The notes under the pieces were generated by a model. The model did no database searches, was not told the DNA's origin, and saw nothing but the letters and a program-made list of their open reading frames with translations. Below are positions 50,594 through 58,420 of a stretch of 64,000 bases of DNA, one piece after another (within the stretch, counting starts at the first letter, position 1; every line of letters starts with the position of its first letter). The DNA comes from Pontibacter rufus. GTDB lineage: Bacteria > Bacteroidota > Bacteroidia > Cytophagales > Hymenobacteraceae. The stretch covers positions 868,001 through 932,000 of the forward strand of contig NZ_JADQDR010000001.1 of the NCBI RefSeq assembly GCF_015694705.1. The letters run 5' to 3'. Both the position numbers and the translations under genes were made by a program.

Positions 50594-51088
50594 ATGAAAA
50601 CAGGACGCAGAAATATATACTTCAGAACCTACATGCTGGTAGGGGTAATTATTGCCGTCTTCTTCCTGCATAATGCCCTTGAAAATAAGTACTACGACGT
50701 GCTTCACATTGAAAAAACCTTACACTTGCTGGGGCAGACATTCTATATCCGCGACATTTTTCCCTACTATGATGCGCCGGATAAGGGCTATTATGGTAAC
50801 ACGGTGCGCTATGACTTGCAGGAATACATGTATCGGATAAGCCAAAAAATAATTATGCTGACTGGCGCCTGCTGCATTTACCTGCTGGTGCAGGCCTTTA
50901 ATGTGTTGGCGGCTGATTTGCCGGGCCGCACATTTATCCGGATGCCAAAGATTATGGTGTTGGTAGTAGGCTTGTTTGCCTATGACCTGGCAGATTTCAT
51001 ATTCACTGCCGGGCAGACACCCTGGGAGATAGAGGTGATTATCTTCTATACTATTTTATCTACTATCGTTCTAAGCGGCAAGAAATAA
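50594..51088 (+). CDS. membrane protein of the lysis region
   Basis: The 164-residue protein has likely membrane helices near 11-27, 84-108, 117-135 and 141-158, with a hydrophilic loop of about 55 residues between the first two. It is the first gene after the fibres and begins a run of lysis-type genes. Antiholin, holin or a conversion protein are possible; I recognise no family. Confidence 0.55.
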   Translation: MKTGRRNIYFRTYMLVGVIIAVFFLHNALENKYYDVLHIEKTLHLLGQTFYIRDIFPYYDAPDKGYYGNTVRYDLQEYMYRISQKIIMLTGACCIYLLVQAFNVLAADLPGRTFIRMPKIMVLVVGLFAYDLADFIFTAGQTPWEIEVIIFYTILSTIVLSGKK

Positions 51089-51089
51089 G

Positions 51090-51386
51090 ATGCCTGATTT
51101 AAAAGACAAAGGGTTTGACCCACGTGCATGGCTGTTCACGCTATTACAAATTACTGCAGGCGTCTTTCTGATGAGCCTCTATAACTCGAACATCCAGTTT
51201 CAGAAAGACCAGACAGACATTAACGCAGGTGTCACAAAACTGCTATATGGGTTGCAAAATCAGATAGACAAACGCGAGGCGGCGGAACCCTATAAGCAAC
51301 AGCAGTTGAAAGATATGCAGGAAACGCTTAAACAGCTTTCACGTGATGTGGCCCGGTTGAAGAAAAAACACAACATAGATGAATAG
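51090..51386 (+). CDS. small membrane protein with coiled coil, holin/spanin-like
   Basis: The 98-residue product has one N-terminal membrane helix ('AWLFTLLQITAGVFLMSLY', about 14-32) and a charged coiled coil up to the end ('QQLKDMQETLKQLSRDVARLKKK'). One helix plus periplasmic coiled coil fits an inner-membrane spanin or a pinholin. It starts 1 bp after the previous stop and precedes the endolysin gene. Confidence 0.55.
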   Translation: MPDLKDKGFDPRAWLFTLLQITAGVFLMSLYNSNIQFQKDQTDINAGVTKLLYGLQNQIDKREAAEPYKQQQLKDMQETLKQLSRDVARLKKKHNIDE

Positions 51387-51391
51387 AAAAT

Positions 51392-52018
51392 ATGAGGCCC
51401 ATGAATGAAAAGGCATTTTTTGCCCAAATACGCGAAACGCTATTCCACGGCAAGTTAACCCAAGGCGTAGTAGAGACAGTGCAGGCCTTCGCTAAAGCTT
51501 ACACTACTTACGGGCGCGGGGATTACCGGGACCTGGCCTACATCCTGGCTACTGCATATCATGAAGTGTACCATGCTGCGCTGAACTCCGATTGGGCGCC
51601 AATACGTGAAGGTTTCGCTCAGACAAACGAAGGAGCAGTACGGGCAGTAACGAGCTTGTATGAGAAGGAAAGAATCAGCAAGAATTACGCTCTGCCTGAT
51701 GCAAATGGGAATAGTTGGTACGGGCGCGGATTTGAGCAAGTAACGCATTATGCCAATTATCTTAAGATGGAAGCGGTTACGGGTTTACCCCTGACGAAAG
51801 ACCCTGATTTACTGCTGCAGCGTCCTATAGCTGCACAGGTGATAGTGCAGGGGATGATGGGCGGTTATTATACCGGCAAGGCCTTGCGGCACTACATCAC
51901 GAATGTAGATACAGACTTTGTGCAAGCCAGGAGGATTATCAATCCAGGCGATGCCAGGACATTCCAGAAAGTGGCGGCCACGGCAGATAAATTTTATGCA
52001 GCATTAATTCAGAAATAA
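51392..52018 (+). CDS. endolysin, GH19-like muramidase/chitinase fold
   Basis: The 208-residue protein has 'YILATAYHEVYHAALNSDWAPIREG', giving a catalytic Glu58 after His57, and then 'NGNSWYGRGFEQVTHYANYLK' (108-125), the YGRGxxQxTxxxNY line shared by GH19 chitinases and related phage lysozymes. The C-terminal helices 'ARTFQKVAATADKFYAAL' complete the fold. There is no signal peptide, so release would need a holin. It cleaves peptidoglycan at the end of infection. Confidence 0.85.
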   Translation: MRPMNEKAFFAQIRETLFHGKLTQGVVETVQAFAKAYTTYGRGDYRDLAYILATAYHEVYHAALNSDWAPIREGFAQTNEGAVRAVTSLYEKERISKNYALPDANGNSWYGRGFEQVTHYANYLKMEAVTGLPLTKDPDLLLQRPIAAQVIVQGMMGGYYTGKALRHYITNVDTDFVQARRIINPGDARTFQKVAATADKFYAALIQK

Positions 52019-52019
52019 T

Positions 52020-52421
52020 ATGAAAAAAGCATTTAAACACCTGCAGGTATGGTTGTACGGATTATGGCTAAGGCTAAAGCTGCCCATGGCAACAGGCTGG
52101 AAGCGCACCCTTATATTCTTTTCCTCCCTAACCTTTATCGGTTATCTACCTGATATACTTTCTTTCCTTCTGGATTTATCCGGCGGCATTGTCAGCGCTG
52201 CAGATCAGCTGACAATCATCAACCATCTTTTTTCCACAGAGATATTAGAGATTATATCGAAGGCCCGGGCGGTGGCATTGGGTGCAACAATTATCATCCC
52301 ATTTATCGTCCGCAGTTACGAAAACCTGACAGACAGACTGGATGCATACCGCGAAAAGAAAGGCATAACCGTGCAGAGCACATTTGATGAAAAGCTTCAA
52401 AAGGCAAATAGAGAATCCTAA
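52020..52421 (+). CDS. putative holin
   Basis: The 133-residue protein has a basic N-terminus and hydrophobic segments near 30-57 ('TLIFFSSLTFIGYLPDILSFLLDL') and 83-98 ('RAVALGATIIIPFIV'), followed by a charged tail. Size, two membrane spans and position between endolysin and spanin suit a class II holin. No sequence motif proves it. Confidence 0.5.
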   Translation: MKKAFKHLQVWLYGLWLRLKLPMATGWKRTLIFFSSLTFIGYLPDILSFLLDLSGGIVSAADQLTIINHLFSTEILEIISKARAVALGATIIIPFIVRSYENLTDRLDAYREKKGITVQSTFDEKLQKANRES

Positions 52422-52431
52422 CAACCAATAT

Positions 52432-53007
52432 ATGAGAAAGCTATTTATATTTTGCTGCATACTATTGCTGGCCAGCTCCTGCGCGCCATCTTTGGAAAAG
52501 GCCATCAGCACTGCTACGAAAACGCAGGCAAATGCCACTACTACCCAGAACGCTATTCACGCGGCCTGGCCATCCGTCACGGCAGACTTTGCGCACCGGG
52601 TATACGCGCCTAAAGCCGGAGAAACGATAAAAGGCAAGGAACAGGTGAGCGAGAAAACCACTACTGAGCCGCCGGTGACCGTGCCCTGTAAAGACGAACA
52701 AGGTCAGCCCGTGCAGCAGGTGGAGTGCCCGCCGGCAAAGGTTACCATCCGGACCGTCTACCGAACTGATACGCTCAGAGTAATAGATACTGCAGCGCAG
52801 GCACTGGCACAGATAGAGGTTGATACTTTGGAAGCAAAACTTATCCGCGCGCAAACGTTGCTGCAAAATGAAACGTCCGAAAAGTTAACCTATAAGGAGG
52901 AACGCAATAAAGCTTACGGGGCCTTAGCCATTATAGCCGCCATATTTGTAGGGGTTATGATACTGGTGTTCTTCAGAAAAATGCGAATTACCAGCCCTCT
53001 TTTTTGA
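52432..53007 (+). CDS. unimolecular spanin-like lipoprotein
   Basis: I start at the ATG at 52432 (191 residues). The N-terminus is a lipoprotein signal (MRKL, hydrophobic helix, LASSC with Cys17) and the C-terminus carries one membrane helix (about 160-180, 'YGALAIIAAIFVGVMILVFF') with a short basic tail. Between them are beta strands ('PAKVTIRTVYRTDTLRVID') and coiled coil. An outer-membrane lipid anchor plus an inner-membrane helix in one chain is exactly the u-spanin design, which fuses both membranes in the last step of lysis. Confidence 0.7.
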   Translation: MRKLFIFCCILLLASSCAPSLEKAISTATKTQANATTTQNAIHAAWPSVTADFAHRVYAPKAGETIKGKEQVSEKTTTEPPVTVPCKDEQGQPVQQVECPPAKVTIRTVYRTDTLRVIDTAAQALAQIEVDTLEAKLIRAQTLLQNETSEKLTYKEERNKAYGALAIIAAIFVGVMILVFFRKMRITSPLF

Positions 53008-53050
53008 GGATCTGTTAATGATCCATTACACACATATTTTTAAATGGCAG

Positions 53051-53083
53051 TTTGGCTAAGCAAACAGATTTTACTTACCTTAG
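53051..53083 (+). promoter_or_regulatory. promoter directly before the 53089 gene
   Basis: TTTG (53051-53054), 21 bp and TACCTTAG (53076-53083) fit the Bacteroidota promoter with one mismatch. Transcription would begin at or within a few bases of the ATG at 53089, so the mRNA may be leaderless. This also speaks against the longer start at 53044. Confidence 0.5.
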
Positions 53084-53088
53084 CAACT

Positions 53089-53463
53089 ATGCAGTTAGAT
53101 AAGATCAAGTACGAAGTGTCCGCTGAAGTTACGTTCACAAAGGAGGAATTTGACCTGATATACACTGCCTTTGAAAATGGGAGCATAACGAATAAGGTAG
53201 ATGCAGAGCATGGTGGCTGGATGTTTGGGATGAAAAACCGCGTAACAAGAGCGTTGGACAATGGCAGAGAACCAAGCGACTGCATATCATACGACAGGCT
53301 TCTGAGTATAGCAGAAGCGCTTGCGGCGCATCATTACTTCAATAAAGATGATATTGATTTCAGTTCGCCGGTGTACATCTTCAAGCACGCTCTGCTCGAT
53401 AAGATTAAAAAAATACTCCACACCCTAGACGAAGCTTATAATAAGGTGAACGAAGTAGAGTAG
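53089..53463 (+). CDS. hypothetical helical protein with its own promoter
   Basis: The 124-residue acidic protein ('MQLDKIKYEVSAEVTFTKEEF', 'GGWMFGMKNRVTRALDNG', 'LDKIKKILHTLDEAYNKVNE') starts inside the +1 region of a promoter and ends 28 bp before the convergent umuC stop. Genes with separate promoters after the lysis cassette are often cargo genes expressed in the lysogen. No family recognised. Confidence 0.55.
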   Translation: MQLDKIKYEVSAEVTFTKEEFDLIYTAFENGSITNKVDAEHGGWMFGMKNRVTRALDNGREPSDCISYDRLLSIAEALAAHHYFNKDDIDFSSPVYIFKHALLDKIKKILHTLDEAYNKVNEVE

Positions 53464-53491
53464 CAAGGTTTCCACCGTTCATTTGCTTACC

Positions 53492-54760
53492 TCACCTGAC
53501 CCTTAGCAGGTCTGAGAGCCGGGTGGTATAACAGGGCGAGAGCCGCTCCTGACGCAACTTCCACCGCTGCTCTGTTCCCTGCGCAGCGTACCCGACAGCA
53601 CTATGGCCAAAGCGCTCCCTTAGGCCGTCTAGTGTCTGCATCAGCATGGCATGCTTCTCCCGGTCTACCGTGTCGAGCAGGCTCAGCTGCAAAGAACTTG
53701 ATGGCACTAAGTCCAGGAGCAGTAGGCCTGTTTTGCGGTAGCGGAAGCCAGGACGATAAATCTCCCGCAAGGCTTTGAGAGCGTAGCGGATGAGTTCGGG
53801 CTCTGAGTCGGTGGGCGTATCGAAATAGACGGTGCGGCAGTTGGAGTAAAGTTCTCCCTCCGCGGCAAAGCGGCTGGTCATGCAAAACACCGTCATCGCT
53901 CCCGCCCTACTCTTCTGTTTCCTGAGCTTTGTTGCACACCGGACGACATGCGTCGAGAGCGCCTCTTCGATTTCCTCTACCTGCGTAATGGCCGCTCCAA
54001 AGGAGCGGGAGGTACAGATATTCTTCTTTGGCGGTGGCACCATCTCCAAGTCCTGGCAGGGCTCCCCCCTAAGCTCTTTCACCGTTCGCAACCCCACCAC
54101 GGTCAGGTGCTTTTTGGCAAAGGCATCTGTCACGTTCCGTAAGTCCCAGGCCGTGTGCACCCTGTAGCTCTGAAGCTTTTTAGCATAGCGATGCCCGATG
54201 CCCCACACATCTCCGGCTTCTGTCCGCTTGAGCGCCTCCCGGATGTGGTACTCGTCCGTGAGTACCAGCGCTCCGTCCGCCCGCTTCGACTTCTTGGATA
54301 TACGATTAGCTAACTTGGCCAGCGTCTTGGTGGGGCCAACACCAACTGCTACTGGGATACCCGTCCACAGCTTAACGGTTTCTTTGATGGTACGGGCATA
54401 GGCCACCAAGTCTGTCTTGTAGAAGTCCCCAAGGTCCAGGAAGCTCTCATCAATGGAGTACACCTCTACATGAGGACTGAACTGGGAAAGGGTTTCTACC
54501 ACGCGCGCCGACATATCCCCATACAATTCATAGTTGCTGCTGAAGACCTGCACGTGGTGCTGTTCTATGAGTTTCTGTACTTCAAACAAAGGCTTGCCCA
54601 TCGGCAAACCGATGGCCTTTGCTTCAGCTGAACGGGCGATAATACAGCCATCATTGTTGGAGAGCACCACCACCGGTACACCCTCCAGTGAGGGATTGAA
54701 GACACGCTCGCAGGAAGCATAGAAGTTGTTGCAGTCTACCAAGGCAAACAGGGACGTCAT
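53492..54760 (-). CDS. umuC: Y-family DNA polymerase V catalytic subunit UmuC
   Basis: The 422-residue protein begins '[19 protein letters not shown]' with catalytic Asp9, and has Asp104-Glu105 in '[10 protein letters not shown]', the palm residues of Y-family polymerases. '[21 protein letters not shown]' and the fingers '[21 protein letters not shown]' are standard for UmuC, and the C-terminal little-finger domain is complete. With UmuD it copies over damaged bases after SOS induction. It is 6 bp downstream of umuD, in the same operon. Host chromosomes have such pairs too; this one lies inside the proposed prophage. Confidence 0.95.
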   Translation of the reverse strand: MTSLFALVDCNNFYASCERVFNPSLEGVPVVVLSNNDGCIIARSAEAKAIGLPMGKPLFEVQKLIEQHHVQVFSSNYELYGDMSARVVETLSQFSPHVEVYSIDESFLDLGDFYKTDLVAYARTIKETVKLWTGIPVAVGVGPTKTLAKLANRISKKSKRADGALVLTDEYHIREALKRTEAGDVWGIGHRYAKKLQSYRVHTAWDLRNVTDAFAKKHLTVVGLRTVKELRGEPCQDLEMVPPPKKNICTSRSFGAAITQVEEIEEALSTHVVRCATKLRKQKSRAGAMTVFCMTSRFAAEGELYSNCRTVYFDTPTDSEPELIRYALKALREIYRPGFRYRKTGLLLLDLVPSSSLQLSLLDTVDREKHAMLMQTLDGLRERFGHSAVGYAAQGTEQRWKLRQERLSPCYTTRLSDLLRVR

Positions 54761-54766
54761 ACTTTG

Positions 54767-55231
54767 CTAGGAGGTAAATGTTCTGACCGTACCGACCACC
54801 ACGCCCCAAATCCTGCCGGCGTCCGCTTCGGTAATATGGATAGGCATATAATTGGGGTTCTCGGCCAGCAGGTAAGCTCCGTCCGTTTTGAGTTCGAATC
54901 GCTTGATGGTAAACTCTCCGTTCACGTAGGCCAGCACGATATCGCCGCTTTTAGCTTTCCGGGCTTTGTTCACGACCGCCAGGTCTCCCGGTGCAATATG
55001 GGCGCCAATCATACTGTCCCCTTCCACTTTGACCAGGAAGGTGGAAGTAGGATTAGAGGAAACGTAGTTGTTCAGGTCAATGCGGCCGGCAATGTAGTCA
55101 TCCGCCGGGCTCGGGAAGCCAGCCCTGACGGTAGAACCAACCAGGGGGATAAAGATACTGCTCTCCAGCTCCAGGTGAAACCCCTCGGGCCAGGGCATAG
55201 GGTGTAGGGGTATAATGTTCGCTTCTTTCAT
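54767..55231 (-). CDS. umuD: translesion polymerase accessory protein UmuD
   Basis: The 154-residue S24 peptidase has the Ala37-Gly38 self-cleavage bond in 'VRAGFPSP', Ser73 in 'GDSMIG' and Lys110 in 'FTIKRF', the same spacing as E. coli UmuD. RecA-stimulated removal of the N-terminal arm makes UmuD', which joins UmuC as polymerase V. The N-terminal arm is a little longer than usual. It starts an umuDC operon read leftward from a palindromic control region. Confidence 0.93.
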   Translation of the reverse strand: MKEANIIPLHPMPWPEGFHLELESSIFIPLVGSTVRAGFPSPADDYIAGRIDLNNYVSSNPTSTFLVKVEGDSMIGAHIAPGDLAVVNKARKAKSGDIVLAYVNGEFTIKRFELKTDGAYLLAENPNYMPIHITEADAGRIWGVVVGTVRTFTS

Positions 55232-55276
55232 AGTGCCTCCTTTTACGGCACCAAATTAAGCAGTGTCTATATATTT

Positions 55277-55311
55277 AGCTAAAATATTTAGTAAAACTAT
55301 TTATTTTAGCT
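55277..55311 (-). promoter_or_regulatory. inverted repeat upstream of umuDC
   Basis: AGCTAAAATA (55277-55286) and TATTTTAGCT (55302-55311) are perfect inverted repeats separated by 15 bp. The sequence between them contains similar TTTAGTAAAA and ACTATTTA halves. It lies 46 bp upstream of umuD and covers the likely promoter, so it may be the damage-responsive operator bound by a LexA-like or S24 repressor. It differs from the prophage repressor half-site AATTGCGTA. Confidence 0.55.
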
Positions 55312-55314
55312 TTA

Positions 55315-56007
55315 TCAACTGAGCAAACTCCCTTGCTCAGGTGCCGGTTCCAGTACTTCAGGAGAGTCATTGACAGGAGAATTGACCAGGTGTGACACGG
55401 GATAGGCTTTCATCTCTTCGCTGGGGTACGGGCGCAGGAGCGAGAGCAGGTACTCATCTGCCCGCTCGTCCGAGAGCCACAGGCCCTCTTCCTCCGGGTG
55501 CAGCAGCACGGGCATGCGGTCGTGGATAGGGCGCATGAGTTCGTTGGGCTCGGTGGTGATAAGGGTGTAGCTTCTGATAACTTCGCCTGTCTCTTTGTCG
55601 GCCCATTCATCCCACAGTCCTGCAAAGCAGAAAAGGCCTTCGTCTTTCAGGAGGAAACGGTACGGCGTTTTGCCGGCCGAGGAGCTACGCCACTCGTAGA
55701 AGCTATCGGCCGGTACCAGGCAGCGCTTGCTGTTTACCAGTTGCCGGAAGGCAGGCTTTTCCGTCAAAGTTTCGGCGCGGGCATTGATGGTTTTATGCTT
55801 GTAGTTCTTCTCCTTTGCCCAGTGGGGCAATAAGCCCCAAGAGAAGAACTGTAGCTCATCCGGTGCTTCGTTGGTGATAACGGGCAAAAGCTGCGAGGGG
55901 GCTACGTTGTAGCGATTATCTACTTCGGCGTTTTTTAGCAGCCTGGCAGCCCTGATGGAGCCTTTGCTTTCTTTTTTTTTGGAGATGATGGAATATCGGC
56001 CGCACAT
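55315..56007 (-). CDS. SRAP/HMCES-type DNA-protein crosslink protein (YedK-like)
   Basis: The 230-residue protein starts MCGRYS, so Cys2 becomes the N-terminal nucleophile after Met removal. It continues with 'NARAETLTEKPAFRQL', 'RCLVPADSFYEW' and 'MPVLLHPEEEGLWL', the SRAP order with catalytic Glu and His. SRAP proteins bind abasic sites in single-stranded DNA and form a protective covalent thiazolidine crosslink. It stands next to umuDC, a frequent neighbourhood that points to DNA damage tolerance. Confidence 0.93.
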   Translation of the reverse strand: MCGRYSIISKKKESKGSIRAARLLKNAEVDNRYNVAPSQLLPVITNEAPDELQFFSWGLLPHWAKEKNYKHKTINARAETLTEKPAFRQLVNSKRCLVPADSFYEWRSSSAGKTPYRFLLKDEGLFCFAGLWDEWADKETGEVIRSYTLITTEPNELMRPIHDRMPVLLHPEEEGLWLSDERADEYLLSLLRPYPSEEMKAYPVSHLVNSPVNDSPEVLEPAPEQGSLLS

Positions 56008-56074
56008 AATAAATAACTTTAAGGTTGTCCTATGCGCTCTCTACGCAAAAATCACAGCATAGGTACTGAAAGGC

Positions 56075-56926
56075 TTAACGTGTGGGCCCGGCATCCACCC
56101 CGCTCTCTAAGGTCTGCTGCAGCTGTGTAGACAGCGCTGAAAGCAAATCATAGCCGGTGGCACTTTCTATGGCATCTACAGAGGTACGGTACGTGCCCCA
56201 ATCGGCGTTGACCGTGTTGTTGTTTGGTGTATCAACTGCTATGACGCGGGTACTGGTGTTGATGCGCTGCAGGTCGTTGTCTCCCTGCGGCAGCACCACC
56301 AGCACTTTCCAGATACGGGCGGGCACTGTTACGTTGCCGTTGTCGATGCTGGTAGCACGGCCGTTGCTGCCCGTGCCGCCTTCGCCATAACTGCCCATCA
56401 CCACGTATACTTCCATCCCCTGCTCTACCAGCTCACGCGTGTACTCTTCGAGGTTGGCCCAGGTCTGCTGGTTGTTTTCAGGCGCCTGCGGAATCATGTT
56501 CGTCATCAGGAAGGTAGCCGCATTGTCCTCTTCTGAACTGGTCCTGTCAGCCGATGGTGTGTTGTGCCCACGGTCAAAGCCGCTGTTCCTGTAGCTGTTC
56601 GCTGTTACATGGTACCAGCTTTCGGGCAGCGCCGGATCAGGGCGGAAGTTGTCCTGCCTGTCGGCCGTGCCCAGCCAGTCGGGGCTCACATGCCAGCTCA
56701 CCCAGTTGGGCGTGCCCCTGTCGCGGCTGTAGGAGAGCGCGTACTGGGGCTTGAGCATCAGGTAATTGCCGGCATTGCTTTCGCTGGTGGTGGCTCCGCT
56801 GGGGTTGCCCAGCAGCAGGTGTTCCTGCTCCGGTTTGGTTGACTGTTGCGGAGCTACATCGGTATCCTTACACCCGGCCAGGACCATGAAGAGAAACAGG
56901 AGGTATTTGTAATGGCGGTTTAACAT
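56075..56926 (-). CDS. secreted DNA/RNA non-specific endonuclease, lipoprotein
   Basis: The 283-residue protein has a lipobox (LAGC, Cys19) and then the beta-beta-alpha-metal nuclease of the NUC1/EndA family. Catalytic 'FDRGHNTPSADR' carries His121 in DRGH, and the metal-binding Asn lies in 'MTNMIPQAPENNQQTW'. 'VPARIWKVLVVLPQG' completes the family pattern. It would be at the cell surface, degrading external DNA for nutrients, biofilm or defence against incoming DNA. It lies at the right end of the proposed prophage; such genes are also common in hosts, so the boundary matters. Confidence 0.9.
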   Translation of the reverse strand: MLNRHYKYLLFLFMVLAGCKDTDVAPQQSTKPEQEHLLLGNPSGATTSESNAGNYLMLKPQYALSYSRDRGTPNWVSWHVSPDWLGTADRQDNFRPDPALPESWYHVTANSYRNSGFDRGHNTPSADRTSSEEDNAATFLMTNMIPQAPENNQQTWANLEEYTRELVEQGMEVYVVMGSYGEGGTGSNGRATSIDNGNVTVPARIWKVLVVLPQGDNDLQRINTSTRVIAVDTPNNNTVNADWGTYRTSVDAIESATGYDLLSALSTQLQQTLESGVDAGPTR

Positions 56927-57039
56927 GATGAGGCGATAGATTACTTATTCAGGAAGCAAAGCTAATAAGACCTCTATTATATATGTTACAATTTAGGAAC
57001 TTTGAAATATTGGAGGAACCAAAGCGGAGAAATATGTTT

Positions 57040-57047
57040 TATATTTG
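57040..57047 (+). promoter_or_regulatory. candidate promoter toward trhO
   Basis: TATATTTG matches the Bacteroidota -7 box; only a weak -33 (TTGG near 57011) precedes it. If 57174-57190 is attR, this promoter is phage DNA and drives the host trhO from inside the prophage. The 272-bp gap 56927-57198 holds no gene besides this element and the att core. Confidence 0.4.
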
Positions 57048-57173
57048 CAGCAAGCCGGAAGGATTAAAAATGCATAAAACAAGGTTCAGTTTTCCGATTG
57101 TTTTCCTGGAAAAACAAAAAGCCGAACATTTTAACCTATATAAAACTGACAATTAATCACTTATAAAAGTACA

Positions 57174-57190
57174 AACACTTAGCCGAAACT
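57174..57190 (+). other. candidate attR core (17 bp)
   Basis: A perfect second copy of AACACTTAGCCGAAACT. It ends 8 bp before the trhO ATG, so integration took place in the trhO leader and left the coding region untouched. Confidence 0.6.
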
Positions 57191-57198
57191 AAGCCGTT

Positions 57199-58167
57199 AT
57201 GAACAAACCCTACAACATTTTACTATACTACTGCTACACACCGATAGCAGATCCGGAAGCATTCCGCGAAGAACACCATTTGCTGTGCCTGGAGCTGAAC
57301 CTGCTCGGCCGTATCATCGTGTCTAAAGAAGGCCTGAACGGCACGGTGTCCGGCTCTGCCGAAGATTGTGCCACTTACATGGCTACCATGAAAGCCGATC
57401 CGCGTTTTGCCAAGATCGATTTTAAGGTTGATGCCTCCGACATACATGCTTTTGCCAAGCTGCACGTACGCACCAAAGCCGAAATTGTACATTCCGGCAT
57501 GCTGCACATCGACCCGAACCAGCGTACCGGCCAGCATCTTTCTCCGCAGGAATTTAAAGCCATGAAAGACCGCGAGGATGTGGTGGTGCTGGATGTGCGC
57601 TCTGATTACGAGTACAGCGTGGGCCGTTTTAAAAATGCGGTTACACTGGACATTGGTAACTTCCGCGAGTTTCCGGAGAAGGTAAATGAGCTGAAAGAGA
57701 AGTATAAAGACAAAAAGATACTGACCTACTGCACCGGCGGCATTAAATGCGAGAAAGCGAGCGCTTTTTTGCTGGAGCAGGGTTTCGAGAACGTGTACCA
57801 GTTGCACGGCGGCATTATTAAGTATGGCATGGAGGCTGGCGGTGAAGATTTTGAAGGCAAGTGCTATGTGTTCGATAACCGCGTGGCGGTAGATGTGAAC
57901 AAAGTAAATCCGCAGGTGATTTCGGAGTGCTACGTGTGCGGCACCAAGAGCGACCGGATGGTAAACTGTGCCAATCCTGTTTGTAACCTGCATGTGCCTA
58001 TCTGTGAGGCATGTGGCTGGGGTATGGATGGTGCCTGCTCTCCTGCATGTAAAGAGCACCCGGAAAAGCGCCCTTACAACGGCACCGGCTACTACCAGAA
58101 AGAGATGAACGGCTATAACCCGCTGAAAGGATTTAACCGGCCGAAGAAAGCGGATGTACAAGTATAA
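57199..58167 (+). CDS. trhO: tRNA uridine(34) hydroxylase TrhO (rhodanese family)
   Basis: The 322-residue protein begins with an acylphosphatase-like domain (1-95, 'IIVSKEGLNGTVSGS') and a rhodanese domain with the active Cys178 in 'TYCTGGIKCEKASAFL'. The Cys-rich C-terminal zinc domain ('CYVCGTKSDRMVNCANPVCN', 'CEACGWGMDGAC') is characteristic of this subfamily. TrhO uses oxygen to hydroxylate uridine 34 of tRNAs as a step to mo5U/cmo5U-type modification. It is a typical Bacteroidota chromosomal gene and marks the return to host DNA. Confidence 0.93.
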   Translation: MNKPYNILLYYCYTPIADPEAFREEHHLLCLELNLLGRIIVSKEGLNGTVSGSAEDCATYMATMKADPRFAKIDFKVDASDIHAFAKLHVRTKAEIVHSGMLHIDPNQRTGQHLSPQEFKAMKDREDVVVLDVRSDYEYSVGRFKNAVTLDIGNFREFPEKVNELKEKYKDKKILTYCTGGIKCEKASAFLLEQGFENVYQLHGGIIKYGMEAGGEDFEGKCYVFDNRVAVDVNKVNPQVISECYVCGTKSDRMVNCANPVCNLHVPICEACGWGMDGACSPACKEHPEKRPYNGTGYYQKEMNGYNPLKGFNRPKKADVQV

Positions 58168-58195
58168 ATAACTCATTTGCGATGTGTAAGAGAAA

Positions 58196-58274
58196 CCCAC
58201 CCCTAGCCCCTCCAAGGAGGGGAATTCCTGAAAGAGTGATTTAAATTCCCCTCCTTGGAGGGGTTAGGGGTGGG
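58196..58274. repeat. long REP-like inverted repeat
   Basis: Two 31-nt arms (58196-58226 and 58244-58274) are complementary at 30 of 31 positions, with a 17-nt loop. Each arm is itself palindromic around CCCCTCCAAGGAGGGG. This type of element, with the CCCCTCCTTGGAGGGG core and TAGGGGTGGG end, is repeated many times between genes in Bacteroidota genomes as I recall. It sits 29 bp after trhO and can act as a terminator. The rest of the 253-bp gap also shows a small hairpin near 58343-58375 (agaaaagcgtg/cacgcttttct) that looks like a second terminator. Confidence 0.75.
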
Positions 58275-58420
58275 TAAGTACTCTTGTGAAGGTATCAGCA
58301 CGTAAGTAAATCGCAACATAAGTTAAATAACTAAAGCTAAAGAAAAGCGTGTGCTCCGAAGCCACGCTTTTCTTATTTATACCTTTTGTTGTATATTCAA
58401 GCAATAAAAGCAGGTTGGCC

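Larger units (their letters stand above)
3045..57190. mobile_element. integrated siphovirus-type prophage, about 54 kb
   Basis: The element runs between two 17-bp direct repeats. It contains a tyrosine integrase at its left edge, an S24 repressor with a divergent early operon, a replication module, terminase, portal, capsid, tail tube, tape measure, fibres and a lysis cassette. There is no sheath gene, and the single large tape-measure gene indicates a long non-contractile tail. Almost all modules look intact; one small zincin gene is frameshifted. Inducibility cannot be judged from sequence. The outer limits depend on the att interpretation; integrase to 53463 is phage on gene content alone. 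Confidence 0.8.

Noticed and set aside
53044..53088. Longer start for the gene ending at 53463
   Set aside because: The first 15 codons overlap a good promoter and give no recognisable protein sequence; the ATG at 53089 is preferred.
57223..58215. A 330-residue reverse frame over trhO
   Set aside because: Antisense shadow of a clearly conserved gene with a catalytic Cys and zinc motifs.
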